A DNA stretch of 64,000 nt from Myxococcota bacterium (GTDB lineage Bacteria > Myxococcota_A > UBA9160 > UBA6930): NCBI GenBank assembly GCA_028285625.1, contig JANQOX010000005.1, forward strand, positions 558,001 to 622,000, in the 5' to 3' direction. The translations under genes and the position numbers were made by a program. Position 1 is the first letter of the stretch, and each line of letters starts with the position of its first letter. The notes beneath the pieces were generated by a model that saw nothing but the letters and a program-made list of their open reading frames with translations, made no database searches and had not been told where the DNA came from. Shown piece by piece: positions 1 through 7,660 of this stretch.

Positions 1-1
1 G

Positions 2-898
2 ATCGCCCCGCGCGCCGGCACGCTGACGGTGCGCGCGCTGTTCGAGATGCAGAGCAACGACCAGCAGGGCCGGCTGCTGCTGGAGTCGCCGAGCAAGATC
101 CTGGGCCAGGCGAATACCGGTCGCGGCCCGCGCACCGACGTGTCGCCGCTCATCGTGCGCGCCTCGGTCGCGAAGGGCACCTACTTCGTGCTCATCCAGG
201 GCATCGGCGGCGGCGCCCCCATCCCCTACGAGCTGACGGCGACGCTCTCCCGCGAGAGCGTGACCGATGCCGTGCTCAGCGAAGTGACGCCCGAGCCCGA
301 GAACCTGGCACTGACCGAAGTGACGGCGGCGGCCAACGCGACGCCCGGCGCAGAAGATCCCGAGCGCCCCGAAGACGCGACGCCGCACCGGCTCGTGAAG
401 TTCGACCGTGGCGTGGTGGGCGGCGGCGGCTACGACGCGGCGGTGAGGCTGACCGGGAACGACACCTTCGCCTTCCCGTCGCTGGCCAGGCCCGGTGAGA
501 TTGCGCCGGGCACGCCGCTGCTCGGCCCCGACGACCGGCAGATCCGCCGGTTCCTGGCCGAGGCGCTTCAGGGCAAGGGCTTCCGACAGGCCGAGGGCGA
601 TGCGCCCCCCGACCTGATGGTGGACTTCACCACCGGCGACAAGACCCGCGCACTGGTGGCGGCGCCGCTGCTGGCCTTCTACGGGCTCGTCGACCGGCCC
701 TACTCGCGCGGTCGCCTGGTGGTGGACATCGTCGATCGGCGCACCGATCGGCTGGCCTGGACCGCGTGGACCACCTACGCGGCCGGCCCCGGCGCCATCG
801 AACCGGAGCAGACCGCCGAAGAGCTTCGCCGGGCGGTGACCGAGGCCCTGACCGGATTCCCGCCGCCGACGCCGCGCGATCGCACCAGGGCTCCCTAG
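2..898 (+). CDS. DUF4136-domain protein, 5' truncated by the window edge
   Basis: The frame is open to the left edge, so the true start and any signal peptide are missing. About 298 residues are visible. The first 100 or so form a beta-rich segment with regularly spaced hydrophobics. The second half has the DUF4136 layout: a TFAF strand, a D-x-x-I helix ending in L-x-x-KGF, a PDLMVDF strand and a final strand pair with D-R-R-T-D-R-L-A-W. DUF4136 proteins are usually small envelope lipoproteins of unknown role. The last 17 codons and the sequence just past the stop reappear at 8331-8414 in front of the MFS gene, which suggests that this gene and the MFS gene were once adjacent. Confidence 0.6.
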   Translation: MAPRAGTLTVRALFEMQSNDQQGRLLLESPSKILGQANTGRGPRTDVSPLIVRASVAKGTYFVLIQGIGGGAPIPYELTATLSRESVTDAVLSEVTPEPENLALTEVTAAANATPGAEDPERPEDATPHRLVKFDRGVVGGGGYDAAVRLTGNDTFAFPSLARPGEIAPGTPLLGPDDRQIRRFLAEALQGKGFRQAEGDAPPDLMVDFTTGDKTRALVAAPLLAFYGLVDRPYSRGRLVVDIVDRRTDRLAWTAWTTYAAGPGAIEPEQTAEELRRAVTEALTGFPPPTPRDRTRAP

Positions 899-921
899 TC
901 TCCCCCCGGCTCGTTCGCTGA
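849..921 (+). repeat. Left copy of the repeat bracketing island 1
   Basis: This segment covers the last 50 bases of the DUF4136 gene and the first part of its downstream region. Positions 849-898 align without gaps to 8331-8380 with 7 mismatches by hand count. A shared 15-mer, CGGCTCGTTCGCTGA, follows at 907-921 and again at 8400-8414, separated from the first block by unequal spacers. The mate lies about 7.5 kb away in the same orientation. Confidence 0.6.
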
Positions 922-947
922 GGGGCCGGTGAGTACGACAACGGCGT

Positions 948-1292
948 GTGGTCTCAGTAGGCGACACCTCCCACGGACGCTCGTCTGCATACGGCGCACC
1001 CTCTGCAGTCGCTTCCCCCAGGCCCGTCCCGGTGCGGGACCGCGTGCCCGAGCACGAACGCCACGAGCCCCAGAAGACGCTCCTCCACTGCGTCGCTCGC
1101 GAGGAGCTCGAGCCGTTTCTTTCCCGCGCACGCGCGTCGGGCGCGCCCGTGGCCCGGTTCGTCGAGCGCGAGATCCGCGCCTACCTCGACTGCGGCGTTC
1201 TCGCGAACGGGTTCCTCCGCGTGCACTGCGACGACTGCGGTCGCGATCGCCTCGTGGCCTTCTCGTGCAAGGGACGCGGGTTCTGCTCCTGA
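948..1292 (+). pseudogene. IS91-type transposase remnant, N-terminal zinc-binding domain only
   Basis: The encoded 114 residues resemble the N-terminal zinc-binding domain of IS91-family (Y1, rolling-circle type) transposases. A helical LLHCVAREELEPFL segment is followed by FVEREIRAYLDCGVLANGF, CDDCGRDRLVAFSC and KGRGFC. The family continues with a second CPSC-type cysteine pair and a long catalytic domain carrying a tyrosine. Here a TGA arrives directly after KGRGFCS and nothing downstream restores the family. It is therefore a decayed stump. It lies immediately inside the left end of island 1, which supports a mobile origin for that segment, but it cannot itself transpose. Confidence 0.7.
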
Positions 1293-1444
1293 CGTCGGCG
1301 GGATATGTCTTCTTCTTCGTGGTTCGTGGGTGGGTTCGTGCGGGCTAGGCAGAGCACGCGTCCCGGGCCGACCGCGGACGGCCCGCTGTCGACGACCGGC
1401 GCCAGCGGGCGTGATATGGTCGCTGCCATGGACGAGCGCTTCTC

Positions 1445-1849
1445 ATGAACCTTCGGGTCATCGAGTCGACGAAGGTGATCGCGACGGCGCTCGAGCGCCT
1501 GTTGGCGTTCGGCGTCCTCGTCGGCTGCGTCTACTTCGCCTTCCACAGCGCGCGGGTGCTCGTGGGCGCCGACTGGGGAAGCACGGAGACCTTCTACGAG
1601 CTCATCTATCGCATCCTGCTGATCGTCATCGGCGTGGAGCTGATCCGGACCCTCGTCACCCATGACCTCATGGCCATCCTCGAGCTGATCGCCTTCGTCG
1701 TTGCGCGAAAGATGTTGAAGCCCGAGCTCACGAGCCTGGACATCCTGATCGGCGCCCTGGCCTTCGGGCTGCTCCTCGCGGCCCGGCGCTTCTTCTTTTC
1801 CGCCCCCGCCGCGCCCACCAAGGCACAGACGGCGGCGGCGAGCGACTGA
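1445..1849 (+). CDS. PsiE-like membrane protein (phosphate-starvation-inducible E family)
   Basis: The 134-residue product has about four hydrophobic segments (roughly residues 18-38, 52-70, 76-92 and 98-116). The signature of the PsiE family is present: an ELIYRILLIVIGVELIRTL helix followed by a short loop and a second helix ending in VARKM. PsiE in enteric bacteria is a PhoB- and CRP-controlled inner-membrane protein of unknown biochemical role. The start is an ATG right after a short leader, and the C-terminal tail is Ala-rich and polar. No Pho box was identified in the short upstream region. It stands alone, 170 bp ahead of the toxin-antitoxin pair. Confidence 0.7.
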   Translation: MNLRVIESTKVIATALERLLAFGVLVGCVYFAFHSARVLVGADWGSTETFYELIYRILLIVIGVELIRTLVTHDLMAILELIAFVVARKMLKPELTSLDILIGALAFGLLLAARRFFFSAPAAPTKAQTAAASD

Positions 1850-1994
1850 GGTCGACGCCACGCCTGGCTGCGCGGCTACGGCGGCGGGCCCTGCTGGCAC
1901 GACGTGGGTCACCCGACCCGTGCACGTCGCCCGGGGCGCGGGACAGGACGACGAGGTGCCACCCGGGCGGTGCCCGCGTACCGGGTCTCCTGTA

Positions 1995-2016
1995 GTATTA
2001 CTTCCCGAGGTAATAC
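1995..2016 (+). promoter_or_regulatory. Palindromic operator over the vapB ribosome-binding site
   Basis: Two perfect 7-base arms, GTATTAC at 1995-2001 and GTAATAC at 2010-2016, are separated by 8 bases. The likely Shine-Dalgarno stretch CCCGAGG (2004-2010) lies inside the element, and the ATG follows at 2018. AbrB/MazE-fold antitoxins bind such palindromes and repress their own operon, so this is the expected autoregulatory site. The same hairpin in the RNA could also mask the ribosome-binding site. Both roles are inferred. Confidence 0.65.
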
Positions 2017-2017
2017 C

Positions 2018-2257
2018 ATGAAGATCACCACCAAGGGCCAGGTGACCATCCCCGTCGAGATCCGCGAGAAGCTCGGCCTGCTGCCCAACACCGAGGTCGA
2101 GTTCGAGATCGTCGGCAAGGCCGTCCGGATGCGGAAGGTCCGGCGCGCCGGCCGTGCGGGGCGCCGCGGGAAGTCCATCGTCGAGCGACTGCGTGGCCGC
2201 GGATCCGTTCGCATGAGCACGGACGAGATCCTGGCGCTGACCCGGGGCGATCGCTGA
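2018..2257 (+). CDS. vapB: AbrB/MazE-family antitoxin (VapB type)
   Basis: The 79-residue protein begins with the swapped-hairpin AbrB DNA-binding fold: KITTKGQVTIPVEIREKLGL, then a strand EFEIVGKAVRMRKV. The basic linker after it (RRAGRAGRRGK) and the C-terminal helix MSTDEILALTRG are typical of the toxin-neutralising tail of VapB antitoxins. The ATG at 2018 was preferred over upstream in-frame codons because it has a Shine-Dalgarno sequence and places the AbrB motif at the N-terminus. A perfect palindrome overlaps the ribosome-binding site. The TGA stop overlaps the toxin start as CTGA, so the two are probably translationally coupled. Confidence 0.85.
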   Translation: MKITTKGQVTIPVEIREKLGLLPNTEVEFEIVGKAVRMRKVRRAGRAGRRGKSIVERLRGRGSVRMSTDEILALTRGDR

Positions 2258-2655
2258 CCGTCCTCGTCGACAGCAACGTCCTGCTCGACGTCATGACCGA
2301 GGACCCGCAGTGGTCCGCGTGGTCCGGGGAGACGCTCGCCGAGTGCGCCGAGAGCTCCGCGCTCGCGATCAACCCGTTGATCTATGCCGAGGTGTCGATC
2401 CGGTTCGAGCGGATCGAGGAGCTCCAGGACGCCCTTCGCGAGGAGGACTTCCTCCGACTTTCCCTGCCCTGGGAGGCGGCCTTCCTCGCCGGGAAGTGCT
2501 TCGTCCGGTATCGGCGCCGGCGCGGCCCGCGGAGATCTCCCCTGCCCGACTTCTACATCGGCGCTCACGCGGCGGTCGCAGGACTGACCCTGGTGACCCG
2601 GGATGCGACGCGTTACCGCACGTACTTCCCCGGGCTCGAGATCATCGCTCCCTAG
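2254..2655 (+). CDS. vapC: PIN-domain ribonuclease toxin VapC, CTG start
   Basis: From a CTG at 2254 the product is 133 residues with all four acidic positions of the PIN nuclease site: D6 (in LVDSN), E46 (in AEVS), D99 (in PLPDF) and D117 (in VTRD). The first ATG in frame, at 2293, would delete strand 1 and the first catalytic aspartate. The real start must therefore be non-ATG, and CTG at 2254 gives a 4-base CTGA overlap with the antitoxin stop. VapC toxins cleave tRNA or rRNA and are held inactive by VapB. An intact catalytic site suggests a functional module that may stabilise island 1. Confidence 0.85.
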   Translation: MTVLVDSNVLLDVMTEDPQWSAWSGETLAECAESSALAINPLIYAEVSIRFERIEELQDALREEDFLRLSLPWEAAFLAGKCFVRYRRRRGPRRSPLPDFYIGAHAAVAGLTLVTRDATRYRTYFPGLEIIAP

Positions 2656-2928
2656 GGAGCCGAGGCCGAAGGCAGTGCCTCCCGGACTGGTCGCGGATAG
2701 GCAAATAGGCCAGACAACCGGGCGTTCGACTTCCGATAACCCCCTCGACTCTGGCCTGCGCCACCATCTCACGCCGCGGGCGGAGCCGCGCTCCCCGCAC
2801 CGCAGTGGTCCGCCGCCGGACGATGTTGGCGGAATGCGTGAGGAATGGTGCGGCTTCGCCTGCGGGGGCCCGAAGGCGTATAGTGGTGGCTGGGTACCTG
2901 GGAGCCCCATCCGGAGAGGCTCCGACCC

Positions 2929-3692
2929 ATGCTCACGTGTCGCAGGTTCCGCTGGTTCCAGGTCCTGATTCTGCCGGCCATGCTGGCCACTCCCATTTCG
3001 GCGGCGACCATTACCGAGTCCGGCTTCTGGGCCGACGTCGTCGACACCAGCTACTACAGCGCGCCGGGGAGCATTCCGAGCAGCTTCTCCTTCTCCGACG
3101 GGTTGATCATCGGAATCAACAAGTTCGACCCGGCCCTTGGCACCCTGAACAGCGTGACGCTCACCGCCAACTACTCTGTGTGGGTCGAAACCGAAGTCTT
3201 TACGGCCAATCCCGACGACTCGTTGCTCAGCCACGGTGTGGACTTCGATACGCTCGATGTGCAGTTCTTTATCGGATACATCCCAAAAGGCAGCTTCGAC
3301 CCCATCCCACTGGTGGGTACCGAGCTCAATGCCGACGGGTCTTGCTTTTTCTCCCGGGGGAATCCGGCTGCTTTGCTCTCTTCGGGAACAGTCCGGCGGT
3401 CAAGGGGTCAGACGTTGTGTCTGACGTGAGCGGCTTCCTCCTGAGCGACTTCGTCGGCGCCGGAGACGTCGACTCGCTCTGGGCGACCATCGCTTTTCCG
3501 TTTGATGGCGAGTTCGTTCTGACCAACACGTCAGGCGCTGGCGCGGTGATCCGCGGCGGGATCCTCTTCGACAGAAGCCTCACGGTGGAGTACGACTACA
3601 CCCCCACCCCCGAGCCTGGCACGGGTCTCCTCCTGGCGGGGGGGCTGCTCGGCTTGCTCCTAGGCAGGCGCCGCGGGCGAGCTCGGGGTTAG
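2929..3692 (+). pseudogene. PEP-CTERM exported protein interrupted by a one-base frameshift
   Basis: The first frame (ATG at 2929) encodes a signal peptide ending near ISAA and a beta-rich ectodomain, then closes at 3429 with unrelated residues. A second frame, shifted by one base, carries the sensible continuation (GCFALFGNSPAVKGSDVVSD...) and ends at 3692 with a canonical sorting tail: PEPGTG, a hydrophobic helix and an RRRGRARG basic end. The switch falls at the run of five Gs at 3356-3360, and one extra G would join the frames seamlessly. PEP-CTERM proteins are exported and processed by exosortase. Either the gene is recently broken, it is phase-variable at the G-run, or the assembly has an error. 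Confidence 0.7.
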
Positions 3693-3943
3693 CCAGCAAT
3701 CCGGCGACCGCCGAGTCGCTTGCCCGCTTCGGGACCACGCTCGACGTGTGTGCCTACGACCGGTTCCGAGTTGATCGCCTCCGAACCCGAGTTCCGCCCG
3801 ATGGCAGAGTGGCGGGTGGAGTTCACGCGACGCATCGGAGCGTCCCAAGAGACGGACGCCTCGACTCCGGGCGGCGAAACCCGGCGGTGTCCGCGACCCT
3901 CCCGGAGGTCCCGAAACGGGCGTTCGCGAAGGAGGGATGACGC

Positions 3944-4564
3944 GTGATCAAGCTCCACGGACTGCGGTTCAGCAACTACACCAGCTTGGTGAAGTCGCTC
4001 CTGATCGAGAAGGGCCTCGACTTCGAAGAAGTGCTGGCTCCGCCGTCGCAAGACGAGGCGTACCTGGCGCGGTCTCCGATGGGGAAGATGCCCTCCCTCG
4101 AGTTCGACGATGGGCGCGTGCTGTCGGAGACACTCGCGATCTTCCACTACCTGGAGTCGGCCCACCCCGACCCCGCACTCTTGCCCGACGACCCGTTCGA
4201 GGCCGCGAAGGCGATGGAACTCGTCTGCCACGTGAAGCTCGATGTCGAGCTGGTCGCCCGGCGGCTCCTTCCCCAGGTGCTCTTCAACAAGCCCGTGAGC
4301 GACGAGACGAAGAAGGAAGTGCGCCGTGACCTGAAGAAGGGCATGCGCGCCGTGGACCGCCTGCTCGTGTGCGATCCCCATGCGGTCGGCAGCGGGTTCA
4401 CCATCGCCGACCTGTTCGTCTTCTGGAGCTTCCGCGTCGCGACCGGCATGGCGAAGGCGGTGATCGACGTGGACCTGCTCGACGGCCACCCGGCGCTCGG
4501 GGAGCTGCTGGGCCGTCTCGCCGAGCGGCCCAGCATTGCGCGCGTCGTCGAAGAGGCGAGCTGA
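3944..4564 (+). CDS. Glutathione S-transferase family protein
   Basis: The 206-residue protein starts with the thioredoxin-like GST domain (IKLHGLRFSNYTSLVKSLLIE) and the conserved cis-proline and glutathione-contact region (MGKMPSLE, then a DGRVLSETLAI segment whose SE residues bind the gamma-glutamyl group). The all-helical C-terminal domain follows from about residue 85. The catalytic position near Asn-Tyr-Thr-Ser suggests a serine or tyrosine enzyme. GSTs conjugate glutathione to electrophiles or act as peroxidases or isomerases; the substrate cannot be told. The start is a GTG preceded by GGAGGGATG. It is monocistronic as far as can be seen. Confidence 0.8.
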   Translation: MIKLHGLRFSNYTSLVKSLLIEKGLDFEEVLAPPSQDEAYLARSPMGKMPSLEFDDGRVLSETLAIFHYLESAHPDPALLPDDPFEAAKAMELVCHVKLDVELVARRLLPQVLFNKPVSDETKKEVRRDLKKGMRAVDRLLVCDPHAVGSGFTIADLFVFWSFRVATGMAKAVIDVDLLDGHPALGELLGRLAERPSIARVVEEAS

Positions 4565-4696
4565 GCGCGTCCGCAGCGGGGCGCCCCAGGAGACCGGCCC
4601 AAGGCCGACGCGTGGGTCGGCGGTCACGAGCTTCGCGACGGGATCGACCCCGGGCCGGGACTTGCATCGCGGCTACCCTCCCCGACCGAGGTCGGT

Positions 4697-6094
4697 GTGG
4701 AGTTCCTGGCGTCCGTCTTTCAGTGGGTCGGCGAGCACGAGGCCGTGCTCTCGGGCCTTGCGGCAGCGATCGTGATCCTGGGCGTCTTGTTCACGCCGAT
4801 CGGCAGCGGGATACGCGCCTTGCTCCGCGTCGACCGTTCCAAGACCGAAGCCAGCAGTCACCCCGATGTGGCGAGCGAGCCGCCGCTCGTGGGCGACCGA
4901 CCCTCGATCGCGGTGCTGCCCTTCGCGAACCTCTCGGGAGATCCCGAGCACGAGTTCCTCGCCGACGGGCTCAGCGAAGAGATCATCCTGGGACTCTCGC
5001 GGATCAAGCAGCTGTTCGTGATCGCGCGCAATTCGAGCTTCACGTACAAGGGGCGCGCAACCGATGCCCAGCAGATCTCGCGCGAGCTGGGTGTCCGCTA
5101 CCTGCTGGAGGGAAGCGTCCGCAGACGCGGCGATCGCGTCCGCGTGAGTGCTCAGCTCGTCGATGCCAGCGATCGGAGGACCGCGTGGGCCGAGCGCTTC
5201 GACCGGCCGCTCGAGCGGTTCCTCGACCTGGACGACGAGGTCACCGAGGCGATCGTCGCGGCCCTGCTTCCGGCACTGCGTCGTGCCGAAGCAGAGCTCG
5301 CCCGCAGGGCCGCGCCCGAGGACCTGACCGCATGGGCGCTGGTCAATCGGGCGTGGGTCGGGGTCCAGAGCGACCTCGGAAGCCGAGACGCGGCGCAGGC
5401 GGCGATCGTCGCCTGCGAAGAGGCGCTGCAGCGCGACCCCGAGTACGCGCTCGCGCATGCCGTACTCGCCCATGCCCGCTCGTTGCGGTTCCGCGATGGT
5501 GGGGAGCCCGCGGAACGGGCACAAGCCTCCATCCGCACGGCGCTCCAGCTCTCGGACGACGATCCGCTGATCCACCAATGCCACGCCGCCCTGCTCGGCA
5601 ACCTGAGCCAGACCACCGAGGCGATCCGTGCCTGGGAGCGGGCGCTGGCGCTCGATCCGAACAGCGCCGCCGCAAGGGCCGGGCTGGGGATCGCCCTCAT
5701 CTACCGGCGCCAGCCCCAAGAGGCGCTCCAGAACATCGACCAGGCGCTGCGCCTCTCGCCGCGGGATCCGCTCACCTATCACTGGTTGGCGAACCGGGGC
5801 CTCGCCTGCACGCTGCTGGGCCGCTGGGACGATGCACTCGAGGCCGCCGAGACCTCGGTCCAGAGCACGGGCTCGCAGGAGGGGTACATCGTGCTGAGCG
5901 CCGTGCTGGCCCGTGTCGGGCGGCTCGCAGACGCCAGGGACGCCTACGACGAGCTCCGTCGGAGATCGCCGGGTCTGGACGTGGACGATCTCGGAAGGCT
6001 CCTCGAGGGCATCGCGCCCGATGCCGAGAGCGCTCACGCACTGACCCGTGCGATGCATGCGGCCGCCGATGCCGGGAGCCCCGGAGAGCCGTAG
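4697..6094 (+). CDS. TolB/FlgO-like and TPR protein, the sensor-less half of a cyclase-type architecture
   Basis: The 465-residue protein has one N-terminal transmembrane helix (about residues 15-35), then the TolB-like domain found in many class III adenylate cyclases: SIAVLPFANLSGDPEHEFLADGL, with ISRELGVRYLLEGSVRR and VSAQLVDASD downstream. From residue about 200 onward there are several TPR-type helical hairpins. No cyclase, winged-helix or kinase domain precedes it, unlike the usual family arrangement. Protein-protein interaction at the membrane is likely; an enzymatic role is not supported. The start is a GTG at 4697. It lies in island 1 with no evident operon partner. Confidence 0.75.
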   Translation: MEFLASVFQWVGEHEAVLSGLAAAIVILGVLFTPIGSGIRALLRVDRSKTEASSHPDVASEPPLVGDRPSIAVLPFANLSGDPEHEFLADGLSEEIILGLSRIKQLFVIARNSSFTYKGRATDAQQISRELGVRYLLEGSVRRRGDRVRVSAQLVDASDRRTAWAERFDRPLERFLDLDDEVTEAIVAALLPALRRAEAELARRAAPEDLTAWALVNRAWVGVQSDLGSRDAAQAAIVACEEALQRDPEYALAHAVLAHARSLRFRDGGEPAERAQASIRTALQLSDDDPLIHQCHAALLGNLSQTTEAIRAWERALALDPNSAAARAGLGIALIYRRQPQEALQNIDQALRLSPRDPLTYHWLANRGLACTLLGRWDDALEAAETSVQSTGSQEGYIVLSAVLARVGRLADARDAYDELRRRSPGLDVDDLGRLLEGIAPDAESAHALTRAMHAAADAGSPGEP

Positions 6095-6258
6095 ACCCCG
6101 GCGCGACCCGGCGAGTTACGTGGGCCTGCCGACGGATCTGCTGGAGGTTCCGGAGCCCGACCTCCACCTGCTCCTCGCCGCTTCGATGGCCGCGCCGACC
6201 ACCCTGGGCCGTCGGCGCGAGGGCGCGCTCGATGGCGACTCGAGGTTGATGCGCGCCC

Positions 6259-6287
6259 TAATTAGGGATATAAAACATCTCTAATTA
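6259..6287 (+). promoter_or_regulatory. Inverted-repeat operator upstream of the Rrf2 regulator
   Basis: Arms TAATTAGGGAT (6259-6269) and ATCTCTAATTA (6277-6287) are inverted repeats matching at 10 of 11 positions, with a 7-base AT-rich spacer. The element is a striking AT island in GC-rich DNA and contains TATAAAA, a plausible -10 region. It sits 18 bases ahead of the ATG, upstream of a GAGGAG ribosome-binding site (6291-6296). Rrf2 proteins bind operators of this size and usually repress themselves. Confidence 0.7.
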
Positions 6288-6305
6288 CTCGAGGAGTCGA
6301 AGGGC

Positions 6306-6803
6306 ATGAGAATCGGAAAGGGCGTCGAGTGGGCAGCGCACACCTGCGCGCTCCTTGCCCTGCTGCCGCCCGGCTCGGCGCTGGCGGGCGATGCGCTGGC
6401 GGACTTCCTCGGCGTCCCATCGCCCTATCTGGCCAAGCAGCTCCAGGCGCTGAGCCGAGCGGGCATCGTCGCGGCGCAACGCGGCGCCGCCGGAGGCTAT
6501 TGGCTGGCGCAAGCCCCCGAGAGCCTCTCGCTGTGGGATGTCACGGCGGCCATCGAGGGCACCGCACCGAGCTTCCGCTGCACCGAGGTGCGACGCAGCG
6601 GCCCCTGTGGCGCGTCGCCGGCAGAGTGCTCTGGACCCTGCCCGATTGCGGCGGCCTTTCAGCGCGCCGAGGCCGACTATCGACGAGCGCTGGCCGCGGT
6701 GCCACTGACGGACGTCATCGCCGGCGTCGCGCGCGAGGCCACCTCCGCCCGGAAACGGCGAATCCGCGACTGGATCCAGCAGCACGCCGCGCATCGGGCC
6801 TAG
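6306..6803 (+). CDS. Rrf2-family transcriptional regulator with four cysteines
   Basis: The 165-residue product has the Rrf2 winged-helix layout: an N-terminal helix, the recognition segment FLGVPSPYLAKQLQALSRAGIV, the wing RGAAGGYWLAQ and a long C-terminal helix. Cys92, Cys101, Cys108 and Cys112 fall in the loop where IscR and NsrR hold an Fe-S cluster. Spacing differs from those proteins, so a cluster or a thiol switch is possible but unproven. A good GAGGAG site and a near-perfect inverted repeat precede it. The DoxX-like gene follows after 35 bp and is the probable regulated partner along with the regulator itself. Confidence 0.85.
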   Translation: MRIGKGVEWAAHTCALLALLPPGSALAGDALADFLGVPSPYLAKQLQALSRAGIVAAQRGAAGGYWLAQAPESLSLWDVTAAIEGTAPSFRCTEVRRSGPCGASPAECSGPCPIAAAFQRAEADYRRALAAVPLTDVIAGVAREATSARKRRIRDWIQQHAAHRA

Positions 6804-6838
6804 GCGGAACTCCAAAGCCACCCCAACGAGGACGATCC

Positions 6839-7255
6839 ATGCTTGCTGAACACCGACTCCCGAATCACCCCGCTCTCACACTGGCCGCGCGGGTTCTCTT
6901 CACGCTGGTCTTCTTCCTCTCCGGCGTGACCCACTTCACCGACGTCGCGGGGTATGTGGCGCTCATGCCAGCGGCGATCCCATTCCGCGAGTTCTGGGTG
7001 CTCCTCTCGGGCGGGGTCGAGCTCTCCGGAGCGGCGATGATCCTGTTCGATCGGCGGGCTCGTCTCGGAGCCTGGCTGATCGTGCTCTTCCTGATCCCCG
7101 TGACGGTCGCGGTCCATGGCTACGAGATGCTCCACGCCCAGGACGCGGCGATGCGCGCGATCCAGCAGGCGTCGTTCGTGAAGGGATTCGCGCTCATCGG
7201 CGCCGCCCTCCTCATCACCCAGCTCGGTGCGACCCACCGCCCGGCGCCGGCGTGA
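6839..7255 (+). CDS. DoxX-family membrane protein
   Basis: The 138-residue protein has four predicted transmembrane helices (about residues 13-30, 48-66, 75-94 and 112-130). It carries DoxX-family features: RVLFTLVFFLSGVTHF in helix 1, AIPFREFWVLLSGGVELSGA in the second region and a G-A-W-L helix 3. Family members are small integral membrane proteins linked to respiration, thiosulfate oxidation or thiol stress. The ATG at 6839 was chosen because it follows directly on the regulator gene and begins just before the first helix. Cotranscription with the upstream Rrf2 gene is likely and suggests control by redox or nitrosative signals. Confidence 0.8.
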   Translation: MLAEHRLPNHPALTLAARVLFTLVFFLSGVTHFTDVAGYVALMPAAIPFREFWVLLSGGVELSGAAMILFDRRARLGAWLIVLFLIPVTVAVHGYEMLHAQDAAMRAIQQASFVKGFALIGAALLITQLGATHRPAPA

Positions 7256-7660
7256 GCGTTCCGAATCGTCCCGGGCCAGCGGGTCGGTCGGCGCGGCGCC
7301 GGTCGACGGGAGCGACGAGCCGAGCCAGGCACGTCACACCGCTACCTGCCCCAAGTGTGTTTGAACGACATCGACAAAGTGTGCGTAGCGCGACCGCACA
7401 TTCGAGAACTCGCGCGACTGAAGCCCTAGGAGGTCGGGGGCTCCGCCTCGGCAACCGGCAGTACCCCGCAGCAGAACGGGCGACATGAGCGCATGCACCT
7501 TGCCCCGCTCCCTCCACGCCACGAGCCGCCGCGTGGCGGCTCCTTGACACAATCGTGCCCTACGAACCACCTCTACTCCGGGGCCCTCGAGCCCACCAAC
7601 CGTCTTGCCTCCGTCGCTGCTGGGCTGGTCGAGGCTGTAGCTCCGAGAGGGAACCCCATC
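7256..7660 (+). other. Non-coding stretch between doxX-like gene and PEP-CTERM gene
   Basis: About 400 bases without a credible gene. Short open frames occur on both strands but have Arg- and Pro-rich compositions typical of shadow frames in GC-rich DNA. No tRNA, terminator hairpin with T-tract, or repeat was recognised. Confidence 0.4.

Noticed and set aside
1909-3234. Long minus-strand open frame across the VapBC region.
   Set aside because: Antisense to genes with clear family motifs, Arg/Gly/Pro-rich, no recognisable domain.
7525-7550. TGGCGG...TTGA ahead of the second PEP-CTERM gene, again like sigma-54.
   Set aside because: One base off in spacing and lacks the GC doublet; likely chance in GC-rich sequence.
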